Origin: Chryseobacterium sp. CY350
GTDB lineage: Bacteria; Bacteroidota; Bacteroidia; Flavobacteriales; Weeksellaceae
Reading direction: 5' to 3'
Assembly: GCF_027945075.1 (NCBI RefSeq)
Contig: NZ_CP116034.1
Span: forward strand, 124,001 to 188,000
DNA length: 64,000 nt
Each line of letters starts with the position of its first letter. Within the stretch, counting starts at the first letter, position 1. The notes under the pieces were generated by a model, which was not told the DNA's origin, searched no databases, and worked only from the letters and a program-made list of their open reading frames with translations. Shown here piece after piece: positions 19,406 through 28,985 of this stretch. Made by a program: the position numbers and the translations under genes.

Positions 19406-20575
19406 ATGAATAAAAATTTTAAAATAGTTCCTTTGTTAATAACGCTTGTATTTTCCGGTATTTCTGCACAAAGGGGAATACCTCCGGGAGATATTACCAA
19501 AGTTAAACATGTAACAAACTATCCTGAACATCTGGATTTTTTGCCAGAAATGGTTAATCTTCTTAAAGTTCCCGCAGGATGGGAAGTTGAAATTGCGGCT
19601 TCAGGATTGGGAAAACCACGAATGCTATATCATACAGCAAACGGAATGTATGTCACCAGAAGAGATACAGGAGATGTGCTGCTTTTGCAAGATAAAAACA
19701 GAGATGGGAAGTTTGAAGATGCGAAAACGGTAGTTGCAGAATTTAAAGGAGTTCACGGCATCACTACGAAAGACGGCTGGCTCTACCTCTGTAACAACAA
19801 CGAACTTCGCCGATATAAAGTGAATACTGATGGAACTCTTACGGATAAGCAAATGCTTTTTAATGACATGCCGAGCGCAGGGCAACACCCAAACAGAACC
19901 ATGGATTTTGGCCCAGACGGAAAACTGTATATTTCTATAGGAACCATGTGTAATGACTGCAAAGAGTCTGACCGCGAAGCAGCTACGATCGTTCAGGTAG
20001 ATCCATCTACGTGGTCGCGAACTATTTTCGCTTCCGGTCTCAGAAATAATATTGGTTTTGACTGGCATCCGCAAACAGGCGAAATGTGGGGGGTGGATAA
20101 TGGTGGTGATGCAAAAGGTGACGACTGGCCGCCTGAAGAACTAAACACCATCAAGCAGGGTAAAAATTATGGTTATCCTTTCGCCTACGGTAAAAGGGAG
20201 GTAGACAGAAGTCGTGAAGATCCTGCGGGAAACAGCAAAGACAAATGGGTAGAAAATACCGAACCTTCTGTGATGGAATTTCAGGCACATATGGCTCCTA
20301 TAGCTTTTCAGTTTTTTCCGGAAAACTCTATGTTTAGCGGAGATGGAATCATCTGCTGGCACGGATCATGGAACAGAACCAAGCCGGTAGGATTTAAAGT
20401 GCAGCGAATAAAGTTTGTGAACGGAAAACCTGTAGGCGCAGAAGATTTTTTGACCGGTTTTCTTAAAGGAAAAACCAGATTCGGAAGACCGGCGGGCGTG
20501 GCAATTACACCCGCAGGAACGGTATTTATTTCTGATGATGCCAATGGTGTTATTTACAGTGTTAAACAAAAATAA
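19406..20575 (+). CDS. Secreted PQQ-dependent sugar dehydrogenase-like beta-propeller
   Basis: 389 residues with a signal peptide (about 1-21, ending ISAQ). A six-bladed soluble glucose/sorbosone-dehydrogenase-type propeller follows: HGITTKDGWLYL, NRTMDFGPDGKLYISIG, ASGLRNNIGFDWHPQTGEMWGVDNGGDAKGDD and GKNYGYPFAYG are family landmarks that place the catalytic His, Arg and calcium-binding residues. Members oxidise sugars in the periplasm using PQQ; no PQQ synthesis genes are in this window, so the cofactor would come from elsewhere. The next gene starts 5 bases later, so the two are co-transcribed. Confidence 0.88.
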   Translation: MNKNFKIVPLLITLVFSGISAQRGIPPGDITKVKHVTNYPEHLDFLPEMVNLLKVPAGWEVEIAASGLGKPRMLYHTANGMYVTRRDTGDVLLLQDKNRDGKFEDAKTVVAEFKGVHGITTKDGWLYLCNNNELRRYKVNTDGTLTDKQMLFNDMPSAGQHPNRTMDFGPDGKLYISIGTMCNDCKESDREAATIVQVDPSTWSRTIFASGLRNNIGFDWHPQTGEMWGVDNGGDAKGDDWPPEELNTIKQGKNYGYPFAYGKREVDRSREDPAGNSKDKWVENTEPSVMEFQAHMAPIAFQFFPENSMFSGDGIICWHGSWNRTKPVGFKVQRIKFVNGKPVGAEDFLTGFLKGKTRFGRPAGVAITPAGTVFISDDANGVIYSVKQK

Positions 20576-20580
20576 AATGT

Positions 20581-21546
20581 ATGAAAAAATTAATCTTATG
20601 TTTTTTAATGGCAGGTTGTGCGTCTGCGATACCAGATCAGCCGACTGCGAGAATAGAGTTTCTCGCGCCCGAAACGTACCCGGAAGGTATTGCTTATGAC
20701 AGTATTTCAAACAATTATTTTGTTTCTTCAGCACGACTCGGGAGCGTGGGGAAGGTAAATCCTGCCGGAATTTACACATCAGTTTTGAGCGATCCGTCAT
20801 TGAAATCAACGTACGGAGTAAAAGTACATCCTGACGGAAAACGATTATTTGTCTGCGTAGGCGATGCCAATTATAGCAAATATACCTCGCCTGAGACACG
20901 GAAAAAAATGGCAAGATTGATCGGTATCAGTTTGACAACAAATAAGATCACAGATGATATTGACCTCTCAAAATTAGTTGAAGGCAAGCATTTTGCGAAC
21001 GATCTTACATTCGACATTGAGCAGAATGCTTATGTAACAGACAGTTTTTCGAATGTTATTTATAAAGTTTCTCCTAAAGGTGTTGCATCAGTTTTTGCGG
21101 ACAGCCCACTATTTAAAACCGAAGGAATAGGACTGAACGGTATTGTTTATCATCCCTCAGGATATCTTTTGACGGTGAGCAGCGGGACCGGTGCGATTTA
21201 TAAAATTGATCTTAAAAATCCCAAAAATGTAACGAAGGTAGCAACTGAACAATTCTTCATCAACGGAGACGGACTTCTTTTATCGGGAAATCAAAAACTT
21301 GTGGTGGTACAGAATGGCGGAAGTGATAAAATTTATGAGCTTACGTCAGAGGACAATTGGTCTTCTGCAAAATTATCTGCATCCACTTTAGTAGCAGATC
21401 GTTTTACTTATCCTGCAACTGCCACGATGGCTAAAGATAAGATCTGGATCATGAATGCAAAATTTTCAGAACTTACAGACAGTACTTCAGTTCCTTCTGC
21501 GAAATTTGCCATCCAACATGCACGGTTGATGCCGCTGCCGAAATAG
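20581..21546 (+). CDS. SMP-30/gluconolactonase-like lipoprotein
   Basis: 321 residues. The N-terminus carries a lipobox, LMAGC at about residues 10-14, so it should be lipid-anchored. The rest is a beta-propeller of the SMP-30/strictosidine-synthase group: PEGIAYDSISNNYFVSSARLG, GVKVHPDGKRLFVCVGD, ANDLTFDIEQNAYVTDSFSNVIYKV, GLNGIVYHPSGYLLTVSSGTGAIYKI. Known relatives hydrolyse lactones or bind sugars. Beside a sugar-dehydrogenase-like protein, a lactonase acting on its product is reasonable but inferred. Confidence 0.8.
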   Translation: MKKLILCFLMAGCASAIPDQPTARIEFLAPETYPEGIAYDSISNNYFVSSARLGSVGKVNPAGIYTSVLSDPSLKSTYGVKVHPDGKRLFVCVGDANYSKYTSPETRKKMARLIGISLTTNKITDDIDLSKLVEGKHFANDLTFDIEQNAYVTDSFSNVIYKVSPKGVASVFADSPLFKTEGIGLNGIVYHPSGYLLTVSSGTGAIYKIDLKNPKNVTKVATEQFFINGDGLLLSGNQKLVVVQNGGSDKIYELTSEDNWSSAKLSASTLVADRFTYPATATMAKDKIWIMNAKFSELTDSTSVPSAKFAIQHARLMPLPK

Positions 21547-21590
21547 AACTCAAATTTAATTTAAGAAAATATCAAACCTAAAATTTTATT

Positions 21591-22205
21591 ATGAAAAAAA
21601 CAATTGTAATGCTTTTAGCAATCACCTGCGCAGTCGCCTGTAGCAAAAATAAAGCGAACGAACCCACCAATCATCCGGCAGATCATACCGAAATGTCGTC
21701 ATCTTCAAACCCAGCAGCATCCACTGCTGATTCTGTAGAACCATCCCAAACATCGCCGGGAGATTCTTTACTTAGTGATCAGGATAAAAGATTTGCTGAT
21801 GCTGCCGCAAAGGGCGGAATGATGGAAGTAATGACTGGTGAACTTGCCATAAAAAAAGGGAACAGCCAGACCGTGAAATCGCTAGGACAAATGATGGTAA
21901 AAGATCATACGAAAGCTAATAATGAATTAAAACAGTGGGCTTCAGCCCATTCATATACGCTGCCAGCAAGTCTGGATGCTTCTCAACAGAAAAAATACGA
22001 CGAGCTACAAGCTGCAAAAGGTGCAGAATTTGATCGCTTGTACACCAACCAAATGGTAATTGATCATCAGAAGACAATTGCAGATTTCAGACAAGAGGTT
22101 GCTCAAGGTTCTGAAAAATCGCTTAAAGAATTCGCTGGAAAAAAAATTCCGGCATTAGAACATCATCTGATGGAATCTGAAAAAGCAAAAGAAGCAGTGA
22201 AGTAG
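21591..22205 (+). CDS. DUF4142 lipoprotein
   Basis: 204 residues with a signal ending at Cys17 (CAVACSKN), likely a lipoprotein. A Ser/Thr/Pro-rich linker (about 20-65) leads to a DUF4142 helical bundle: FADAAAKGGMMEVMTGELAIKKG, VKSLGQMMVKDHTKANNELKQWA and FDRLYTNQMVIDHQKTIADFRQE are the family core, a ferritin-like four-helix fold without known activity. It is the third gene of the run after the two propellers, and a hairpin follows it. Confidence 0.88.
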   Translation: MKKTIVMLLAITCAVACSKNKANEPTNHPADHTEMSSSSNPAASTADSVEPSQTSPGDSLLSDQDKRFADAAAKGGMMEVMTGELAIKKGNSQTVKSLGQMMVKDHTKANNELKQWASAHSYTLPASLDASQQKKYDELQAAKGAEFDRLYTNQMVIDHQKTIADFRQEVAQGSEKSLKEFAGKKIPALEHHLMESEKAKEAVK

Positions 22206-22277
22206 AAATTTGCTTAGTAACTTGATTGAAATTATTTTTCAGCAAAAACACTATGAAAGTTTTAGATGTCAACTTTG

Positions 22278-22304
22278 GTAAGCCTGCTCAAAAGGCAGGT
22301 TTAC
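22278..22304 (+). terminator. Hairpin after DUF4142 gene
   Basis: GTAAGCCTGC pairs with GCAGGTTTAC (one G-T pair) around a 7-base loop, about 70 bases after the DUF4142 stop. The T run is weak, so it is a probable rather than textbook terminator. Confidence 0.55.
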
Positions 22305-22420
22305 TATTTATCTGAAACTAAGGTTGCAATTTTTAAAGATGCTTGTTGTGTATGTTATCTGTATGGTCAAATAATACGATTCTTCGACATGCAGCATTTA
22401 GTAAAATAAATATTTTAATT

Positions 22421-22588
22421 ATGAAACCGAATAAAAAAAATAAGAACAGACCACCCGTTTTGATCATCGTTTTATTTGCGCTGATACCACTTACTGTACT
22501 GATTTACTTTATCTTGCATATGATGTTTCCTTCATTGTTCCAAAGTCTTCCCACTGGAGAAATACAGCCTGTACGTCCGGATAACTAG
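22421..22588 (+). CDS. Small single-pass membrane protein
   Basis: 55 residues from MKPNKKNKNRPP (22421). A longer frame from 22343 exists but its extra 26 residues look random, and the Lys-rich start followed by VLIIVLFALIPLTVLIYFIL is typical of small inner-membrane proteins (positive-inside). The tail ends GEIQPVRPDN. Function unknown. It is convergent with ccoG. Confidence 0.55.
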   Translation: MKPNKKNKNRPPVLIIVLFALIPLTVLIYFILHMMFPSLFQSLPTGEIQPVRPDN

Positions 22589-22602
22589 CCTCAAGATCAT
22601 TT

Positions 22603-24066
22603 TTAGTTGAGGTTTAACAGTTTAAATGGTCCTTCAAAGTACGTTTCAACTGAACTGAGAAGAATACCGCGGTCATCAAAAATACCAATCCGGATATTCT
22701 GCTTTGAAAGGGTGATGTTTTTTCTTGGAAAACGAATATTGATCGTCCCTTTTGTAATATCATCCTTATTGAGGATGATATTTTTGCTTCCGCTGGATGT
22801 TACTTCACCATAGGAAGGATCTAAAACTTTTAAGGTTATTTTTTTCGCATCGCTTTTATTAATGATGGTATAATGGTAAGAATTGATTATTTTATCATCT
22901 CTGAAAAAGAACGAGGTGCCGTCAGGCTTTACGAGCCTTGCTTCGACACTATTATCATTACTTACTATAAATAATAGTAGAAACTGGAGAGCAATGAGAA
23001 GAGTTACAGATGTTTTTTTTGTTTTGATGAACGGAATATGCTGTTGAGTTTCAATTTCTTTTTCTGATGAATATCGTATAAGACCTTTTGGTAAACCGGC
23101 TTTATCCATCACCTCATCACATGCATCTATACACGCTGTACAGTGTATACATTCAAGTTGTTGGCCATTTCGAATGTCGATTCCCATTGGGCAAACCGTA
23201 ACACATTGTTTGCAATCGATACAATTTCCTTTTCCGGCAGCTTTGCGGTCTTCACTTTTATTCCACGGCGATCGGTTTTCTCCTATTTTATAGTCATAGA
23301 ATACGTTCATCGTGTCACGGTTGATCACAATTCCCTGAAGAATTCCGTACGGACAGACTAAGGTACACACCTTTTCTCTTAAAAAAGAAAAAACATAATA
23401 AATAACTCCTGCTAACAGAAAAATTGTTGCAAAATATGTAGGGTGGTCAAATGGCGCGTCATTAATAATTGTAAAAACTTTTCTGAAATCTAAAAAATAC
23501 AATGATGTAAAGATAGAAAGGGTAAGCGAAACCATAAAAAAAACCGTCCATTTCAGACCTTTTTTCGAAATTTTTTCTAAATCCCAATTTTGCTGATTGA
23601 GCTTAATTTGCTGTAACCTGTCTCCTTCGATACTATATTCAATTTTTCGAAATACATTCTCCATCATAATGGTCTGAGGACACATCCACCCACAAAAAAC
23701 TCTACCAAATGCAATTGTGAAAATAATAATACTCATTAAAAAAATGATCGCAGCTAGAGTAAGAATAAAAAAATCCTGTGGATAAAAATGTTTCCCTGCG
23801 ATAAATAATTGCCGATCTTCAACATCAAATAATAACACCGGATTTCCATTTATTGCTAAAAACGGAATAGCAAAAAATAAGATTAGAAAAAAATATGCGA
23901 CGAGACTTCTGTATTTCGTAAAACTTCCTCTCGGTTTTCTGGGAAAAAGCCGATTTTGGCTGTTTGGTTTGCTGGTATTTTTCGCATCTTCCTCATTCAC
24001 CTGTTGTTTGCAGATGTGTTTTATTCGTAATCTGTTATGATCTGACTTTGCATCTGGATTTTGCAT
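22603..24066 (-). CDS. ccoG: Cytochrome c oxidase accessory protein CcoG (FixG/RdxA)
   Basis: 487 residues from MQNPDAKSDHNRLR (an upstream ATG at 24126 adds 20 hydrophobic residues unlike the family). It has about five membrane segments and a 4Fe-4S ferredoxin core: the family motif FGRVFCGWMCPQTIMMENVFRKIEY near residue 125, LVCPYGILQG, and the two clusters CIDCKQCVTVCPMGID and CIHCTACIDACDEVMDK. A C-terminal Ig-like domain (FixG_C) ends the protein. CcoG helps cbb3 oxidase assembly, probably by reducing Cu(II) for CcoN. It is 13 kb away from ccoNO-ccoP. Confidence 0.93.
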   Translation of the reverse strand: MQNPDAKSDHNRLRIKHICKQQVNEEDAKNTSKPNSQNRLFPRKPRGSFTKYRSLVAYFFLILFFAIPFLAINGNPVLLFDVEDRQLFIAGKHFYPQDFFILTLAAIIFLMSIIIFTIAFGRVFCGWMCPQTIMMENVFRKIEYSIEGDRLQQIKLNQQNWDLEKISKKGLKWTVFFMVSLTLSIFTSLYFLDFRKVFTIINDAPFDHPTYFATIFLLAGVIYYVFSFLREKVCTLVCPYGILQGIVINRDTMNVFYDYKIGENRSPWNKSEDRKAAGKGNCIDCKQCVTVCPMGIDIRNGQQLECIHCTACIDACDEVMDKAGLPKGLIRYSSEKEIETQQHIPFIKTKKTSVTLLIALQFLLLFIVSNDNSVEARLVKPDGTSFFFRDDKIINSYHYTIINKSDAKKITLKVLDPSYGEVTSSGSKNIILNKDDITKGTINIRFPRKNITLSKQNIRIGIFDDRGILLSSVETYFEGPFKLLNLN

Positions 24067-24532
24067 ACCGGTTATTTTTAGAATTAAAAATTTCTCTTTT
24101 AGAATGATTATATTACTCCTAATCATTTAAAATAATGATCTTCAATGTTTTTTTAAAGGAGACTACTAAGTTGGATATATGAGGTTCAGTCTTTATTCCA
24201 AAGCTAAAAAATTGGAACATCGGAGAAAATGACTATAGTCACAGCTGACAATTTTTTTTTATTTGAATTTTAATTGAAACTTAATCTCTAAGCATTTTCA
24301 AAGAGCTTAACGAATGGAAAATTGTTGCTTTTCAAAATCATTGGTTGACTTGAAATTTAAGTAGATTTTTTAAATGAGGATTTCTTAAAAATAATCAGAT
24401 ACATTTTAAAATTACTTATTCTTATGAAAATTTTGTTATGAATCTTATTGAAATTTTGATCATTATGCTCTAAGTCATATTGTACTTCAAGTGATAGCAA
24501 TAACTTTGAAGATACCATAAACAATTATTTAT
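24067..24532. other. Intergenic region between ccoG and lipoprotein gene
   Basis: About 465 AT-rich bases between divergent genes. It should hold both promoters; none is clear. No gene seen. Confidence 0.5.
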
Positions 24533-24799
24533 ATGAAACTTAATATCATAACTGTCATCGTACTTTTTTGTATTCTTTCAGGCTGTAAGAAAAATGGATC
24601 TGCTGATCAGTCAAATAACACAGATTCTGTAACTGTGAACGACAATCAAGATGTGCCTACCAGTAATTCTTCATCAATGTCAACAGACAGCATCCATACG
24701 GAATCACAGAATGCGGCCATACAGAAGGCACCAGCACAGCAATCGTCACAAAATAATCAGGGAGATTCTACGGCAACAGGTAAAATAGATCAGGATTAA
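24533..24799 (+). CDS. Small lipoprotein of unknown function
   Basis: 88 residues. A clear signal with lipobox LSGC at residues 15-18, then a low-complexity tail rich in Ser, Asn, Asp and Gln with no fold signal. Its composition resembles the linker of the DUF4142 lipoprotein at 21.6 kb. It stands alone 200 bases before cphA. Confidence 0.65.
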   Translation: MKLNIITVIVLFCILSGCKKNGSADQSNNTDSVTVNDNQDVPTSNSSSMSTDSIHTESQNAAIQKAPAQQSSQNNQGDSTATGKIDQD

Positions 24800-24997
24800 A
24801 CTGAATATTTTCTGTTCAGGATAAGCTGTACGGTCAACTCATCATTTTACTTCAACGACTAATTGTCATTAGATCAATTTCTTCTGACGCAAAATTCTTA
24901 CGGCAATGATAACAACGGATCCTTTTTTTAATAAGAGGGAGCTTACATGTGTTCAAGCCATTGAAAATTTAATCTTATTTTAACAACCTTCATTGAT

Positions 24998-27556
24998 ATG
25001 ATTACAAGTGAAATCAGAATCATGCGAGGGCCAAATATGTGGTCACGCAATCAACATCGTCTTATTGTCATTAAGTACGATTCTGCTGCAATATCAAAGA
25101 TAGATTCTGAGAAGCAAAGGTTCATCAGCGATTATTTTTGGTCAGAGTATCAAATTACGTCTTTGTATAGTGATTTTTTATATTGTCTGGCAGATTATAG
25201 CTTAAAATTAGCCTCCATTTTACAGGGATCGTCTCTTGATTATCATATCATTTCGCCTGCGCCCGATATTTTATACGGAATCTTACATTATGAAACTGAA
25301 GAGGTCGCCTCAGAAGCAATTAAAATTGCTACAGAAATCATACAGTCACTCATTAATAATGAAAATCCGGTAAATTTTAGCGAAGCTCAGCAACTCGTAA
25401 AAATTGTTAGCCGTAAGTACAGTGAAGGTCCTACAACTGCAATGATTATTCAGGCAGCAAGAGATCGAAAAATCCCAATAAGTAAAGGACCTGCAGGATT
25501 TACTGTTTTAGGATACGGCAAAAAGCAGAAAAAAATAAGCGCAGCAATTACTCAACAGACATCTTGTATTGCGGTAGAAATTGCCTGTGATAAAGATGAT
25601 ACCAAAAAATTCTTGAAAAGCGCCAATCTGCCGATTGCAGATGGAAAATTAGCAAGCGATGAAAGTGAACTTTTAAATATTGCAGAACAGGTAGGATATC
25701 CTTTAGTTACAAAGCCTTACAACGGAAATCAGGGAAAAAGGGTGACTTGCGGTATAAAAAATATGGAAGACCTCATCTCGGGATTTCGGTATGCATCAGA
25801 AATTTCGAAGCCTGTCATTGTAGAGAAACAAATTATAGGATCAGATTATAGAATTCTTGTGGTTGGTCATCGATTTATTGCAGCTTCACTAAGACAGCCT
25901 GCTTCAGTTTTCGGTGATGGAATATCCACAATTTCTGAACTTGTAGAAACCGAAAATTTTAATCCTTTACGAGGTGAAGGTCACGAAAATGTCCTCACGA
26001 AAATTAGTCTTGATGCTTGCACGCAGGCCCATCTTGAAAAGCAGGGATTGCAATTGAATTCGGTTCCTGCAAAAGGACAGCAGATATTTTTGAGATCTAC
26101 AGCAAATTTAAGTACCGGTGGAACAGCTGAAGACGTTACGGACATTGTGCATCCTTCCAATATTTTAATTGCTGAAAGAGTTTCCAGAGTGATTGGGCTC
26201 GACGTTTGCGGAATTGATATCATCAGTCAGGATATTACCAAGCCTCTTTCAGAAAATGGAGGAGCAATCATTGAAGTTAATGCAGCTCCAGGATTACGAA
26301 TGCATAAATTTCCCACCAAAGGAAAACCCCGTGAAGTTGGCGAGCCTATAGTAGAACTCATGTTTCCAAAAGGAGATAACGGTAGAATTCCAATTGTAGC
26401 AATCACCGGAACAAATGGTAAAACTACAACTACCAGACTCATGGCACATGTGGCTAGTCATTCAGGTTACAGGGTCGGTTTCAGCTCGACGGATGGTATT
26501 TATGTAGGTAATGAGATGATCAATTCTGGAGACTGTTCCGGTCCGCAAAGTGCGCTCACTATATTGCATGACAATGCCGTGGATTTCGCCGTGCTCGAGT
26601 GCGCGAGGGGTGGAATTATTAGATCAGGACTGGGATTCGATCAGTGTGATATTGCTATCGTTACAAATGTTGCTGCGGATCATTTGGGATTAAAAGATAT
26701 TTTTACGGTTCAAGATCTTGCTAAAGTAAAAGCTGTAGTTCCCTGTGCAGTAAAGTCAGAAGGCTGGGCAATTTTAAATGCTGCAAATGAACACGCCTAC
26801 AAAATGAAAGATTTTGTGAAATGCAATGTTGCCCTTTTTTGTTCTGATGAAAAAAATACTTACCTGCAGGAACATATGAGCAAAGGAGGAACTGCTGTTT
26901 TTGCTGACATCGAAGGCAATATTTTCATCTGCAATGATCTCTGTAAAACTTATGTTTTTAATCTTACTGAAGCACCTGTTACCCGTAATGGCAAAGCGAA
27001 ATTTATGGTCGAAAATTTACTTCCTGTTGTCTTAGCAGCTTACTTTTCAGGAATTCAGATAGAGGAGATCAAGCGTGCCTTGACGGGCTTTAATCCTACC
27101 GCAGAGCAAACGCCTGGGAGAATCAATGAGTTTGAAATCAATGGAATCAATCTCATTGTAGACTATGCCCATAATCCTCACGGTCTCAAAGCGCTGGCAG
27201 AATACCTCAAGCATTATTCAGGAAAAAAAACAGGTATTATTGCTGTTCCGGGAGATCGCAGGGATAGTGATATCATTGAGTTTGGCGAGATTGCAGCAAC
27301 AATGTATGACGAAATTATTATAAGACTTGATCGTGATACAAGAGGACGAAGTGAAGAATCAATTGTGAAATTTTTAAAAGAAGGGATTCAAAATGTAAAG
27401 CCAGGTTTCGACTGTAAGGTGATTGCAGACAGCACATCTGCAATACATTATGCGATTGATCGCGGACAAAAGGGTAGTACTGTTGTTATTTGTGCAGAAA
27501 ATGCTCTGGAAACTTTAGAAATTACAAAAAATATTGCTCAGCTTTATCAGGTTTAA
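24998..27556 (+). CDS. cphA: Cyanophycin synthetase
   Basis: 852 residues, close to the ~870 usual for CphA. It polymerises Asp and Arg into cyanophycin, an insoluble nitrogen and carbon reserve, using ATP and a primer. The N-terminal domain begins EIRIMRGPNMWS, as in other CphA proteins. The ATP-grasp domain (about 165-480; GYPLVTKPYNGNQGKRVTCGI, VEKQIIGSDYRILVV, EVNAAPGLRMHKFPT) adds Asp; the Mur-ligase-like half (P-loop VAITGTNGKTTTTRLM at about 467-482, then NVAADHLGLKDI, LIVDYAHNPHGLKAL) adds Arg. cyanophycinase follows 145 bases later. Confidence 0.95.
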   Translation: MITSEIRIMRGPNMWSRNQHRLIVIKYDSAAISKIDSEKQRFISDYFWSEYQITSLYSDFLYCLADYSLKLASILQGSSLDYHIISPAPDILYGILHYETEEVASEAIKIATEIIQSLINNENPVNFSEAQQLVKIVSRKYSEGPTTAMIIQAARDRKIPISKGPAGFTVLGYGKKQKKISAAITQQTSCIAVEIACDKDDTKKFLKSANLPIADGKLASDESELLNIAEQVGYPLVTKPYNGNQGKRVTCGIKNMEDLISGFRYASEISKPVIVEKQIIGSDYRILVVGHRFIAASLRQPASVFGDGISTISELVETENFNPLRGEGHENVLTKISLDACTQAHLEKQGLQLNSVPAKGQQIFLRSTANLSTGGTAEDVTDIVHPSNILIAERVSRVIGLDVCGIDIISQDITKPLSENGGAIIEVNAAPGLRMHKFPTKGKPREVGEPIVELMFPKGDNGRIPIVAITGTNGKTTTTRLMAHVASHSGYRVGFSSTDGIYVGNEMINSGDCSGPQSALTILHDNAVDFAVLECARGGIIRSGLGFDQCDIAIVTNVAADHLGLKDIFTVQDLAKVKAVVPCAVKSEGWAILNAANEHAYKMKDFVKCNVALFCSDEKNTYLQEHMSKGGTAVFADIEGNIFICNDLCKTYVFNLTEAPVTRNGKAKFMVENLLPVVLAAYFSGIQIEEIKRALTGFNPTAEQTPGRINEFEINGINLIVDYAHNPHGLKALAEYLKHYSGKKTGIIAVPGDRRDSDIIEFGEIAATMYDEIIIRLDRDTRGRSEESIVKFLKEGIQNVKPGFDCKVIADSTSAIHYAIDRGQKGSTVVICAENALETLEITKNIAQLYQV

Positions 27557-27701
27557 ATTTGAACTTATAAAAAGAACTTTAATAAAAATTTCAAATTAAA
27601 ATTGTTTTCATTAACAAAAAATATGATGTTATGATTAGTCTCATATAGTTTTGCGCTTTTCCTCTTTAATTTTAAGGTAACATATTTAAAAAAAAATTTT
27701 T

Positions 27702-28535
27702 ATGAGTCCAAAGGGGAAATTATTGATTATTGGTGGTAATGAAGATCGAGCTGATAATGAAGTTGAAATGAAGGAGAGCAACCAAGCTTTTTTAAACGAT
27801 GAAATTCTTAAATTACTCGTCAATTCTAAAGATGACAGAATAGAAGTGATTACCATTGCAAGTTCAGAACCGGCGAGCATGCGTGATACCTATCAGAAAA
27901 CTTTTGACGATATTGGGTATACAAATTTTGGCTTTCTCCATGACACGGAAGAAACGCCCATTGCTGACTATCTGAAGCGGATAGCAGACTCAAAAACAGT
28001 GTTTTTTACGGGTGGCGACCAGTCAAAAATTTGTCAGCATTTTGAAAATTCAGATATTCAACGCGCTCTACAAGAAAAATATCAGAATGATGGAGACTTT
28101 ATCATTGCAGGAACAAGTGCCGGAGCCATGAGCATTCCTCAAATCGTAATATGTGAGGCAGAGAACGGCGAGGCAATTTTAGCAAATGATATTAAACTGG
28201 AATCTGGGTTGGGTTTGATTACCAACCTCATTGCAGATACCCATTTTGTAAGCCGTGGCAGATTCGGAAGGCTCACACACGCTGTTCTTCTTCATCAGGA
28301 TCTGTATGGCGTTGGGCTCGGGGAAGATACAGCTCTATTAATAAAAGATGGAAATAAAGCAATCTGTAAAGGATCAGGTATGGTAATCATGATCAGCGCA
28401 AAAAACGTTGAAAATACAAACATAAGTGCAGCAAAAGATGGATGTCCTGTTTACGCTGAAAATCTTACAGTTCATATATTAACTGAAAATTGCACCGTAG
28501 ATCTGGAGACTGGAAATATAGAAAAGACTGATTAA
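27702..28535 (+). CDS. cphB: Cyanophycinase
   Basis: 277 residues, a family S51 serine peptidase. The catalytic nucleophile is in [11 protein letters not shown] (about residue 147), and [10 protein letters not shown] and [13 protein letters not shown] are conserved around the active site. It cleaves cyanophycin to beta-Asp-Arg dipeptides. The start is in [23 protein letters not shown]. No signal peptide, so it works inside the cell on stored granules. With cphA it gives synthesis and the first breakdown step; a dipeptidase for the last step is not in this window. Confidence 0.93.
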   Translation: MSPKGKLLIIGGNEDRADNEVEMKESNQAFLNDEILKLLVNSKDDRIEVITIASSEPASMRDTYQKTFDDIGYTNFGFLHDTEETPIADYLKRIADSKTVFFTGGDQSKICQHFENSDIQRALQEKYQNDGDFIIAGTSAGAMSIPQIVICEAENGEAILANDIKLESGLGLITNLIADTHFVSRGRFGRLTHAVLLHQDLYGVGLGEDTALLIKDGNKAICKGSGMVIMISAKNVENTNISAAKDGCPVYAENLTVHILTENCTVDLETGNIEKTD

Positions 28536-28647
28536 TTTTAATTGATTTTTATTTAAAAGGTAAGAAACGTTAAATATTATTTTGAAGATTAAAAAAAACA
28601 TTATATATTTGCACCACTGAAAAACAACGATACGATCGGAGTTTTTT

Positions 28648-28735
<88 letters not shown>

Positions 28736-28756
28736 GTTGGGAAACCAAAATAAGCT

Positions 28757-28790
28757 AAAACGCTGTAAACATCAATGTTTACAGCGTTTT
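28757..28790 (+). terminator. Strong hairpin after tRNA-Ser
   Basis: AAAACGCTGTAAACAT (28757-28772) and ATGTTTACAGCGTTTT (28775-28790) form a perfect 16-bp stem with a 2-base loop and a following T-rich tract. An outer GCTAAAAC/GTTTTAGC pair (28753-28760, 28793-28800) can form an alternative. It ends tRNA transcription and is near symmetric, so it may also work on the minus strand. Confidence 0.9.
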
Positions 28791-28985
28791 TTGTTTTAGC
28801 GATAGTATCAAAAAAAATCAAAATAGGTCACGATTTTTATGACCTATTCCGTGACCCATCCTGAAAATTTGAAAATAGGTCACGAAAAACTCAGGGAAAC
28901 CCGACCAATAGGCAGTCTAACGATTGTACATCTTGCAGAAAGTGGTAACAAAAAGTAAATTATTAACAATTAAAGTTACCACACT

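Noticed and set aside
20366..20914. Minus-strand frame of 182 codons over the propeller genes
   Set aside because: Antisense shadow of strongly supported genes; Arg/Ser-rich translation without any motif.
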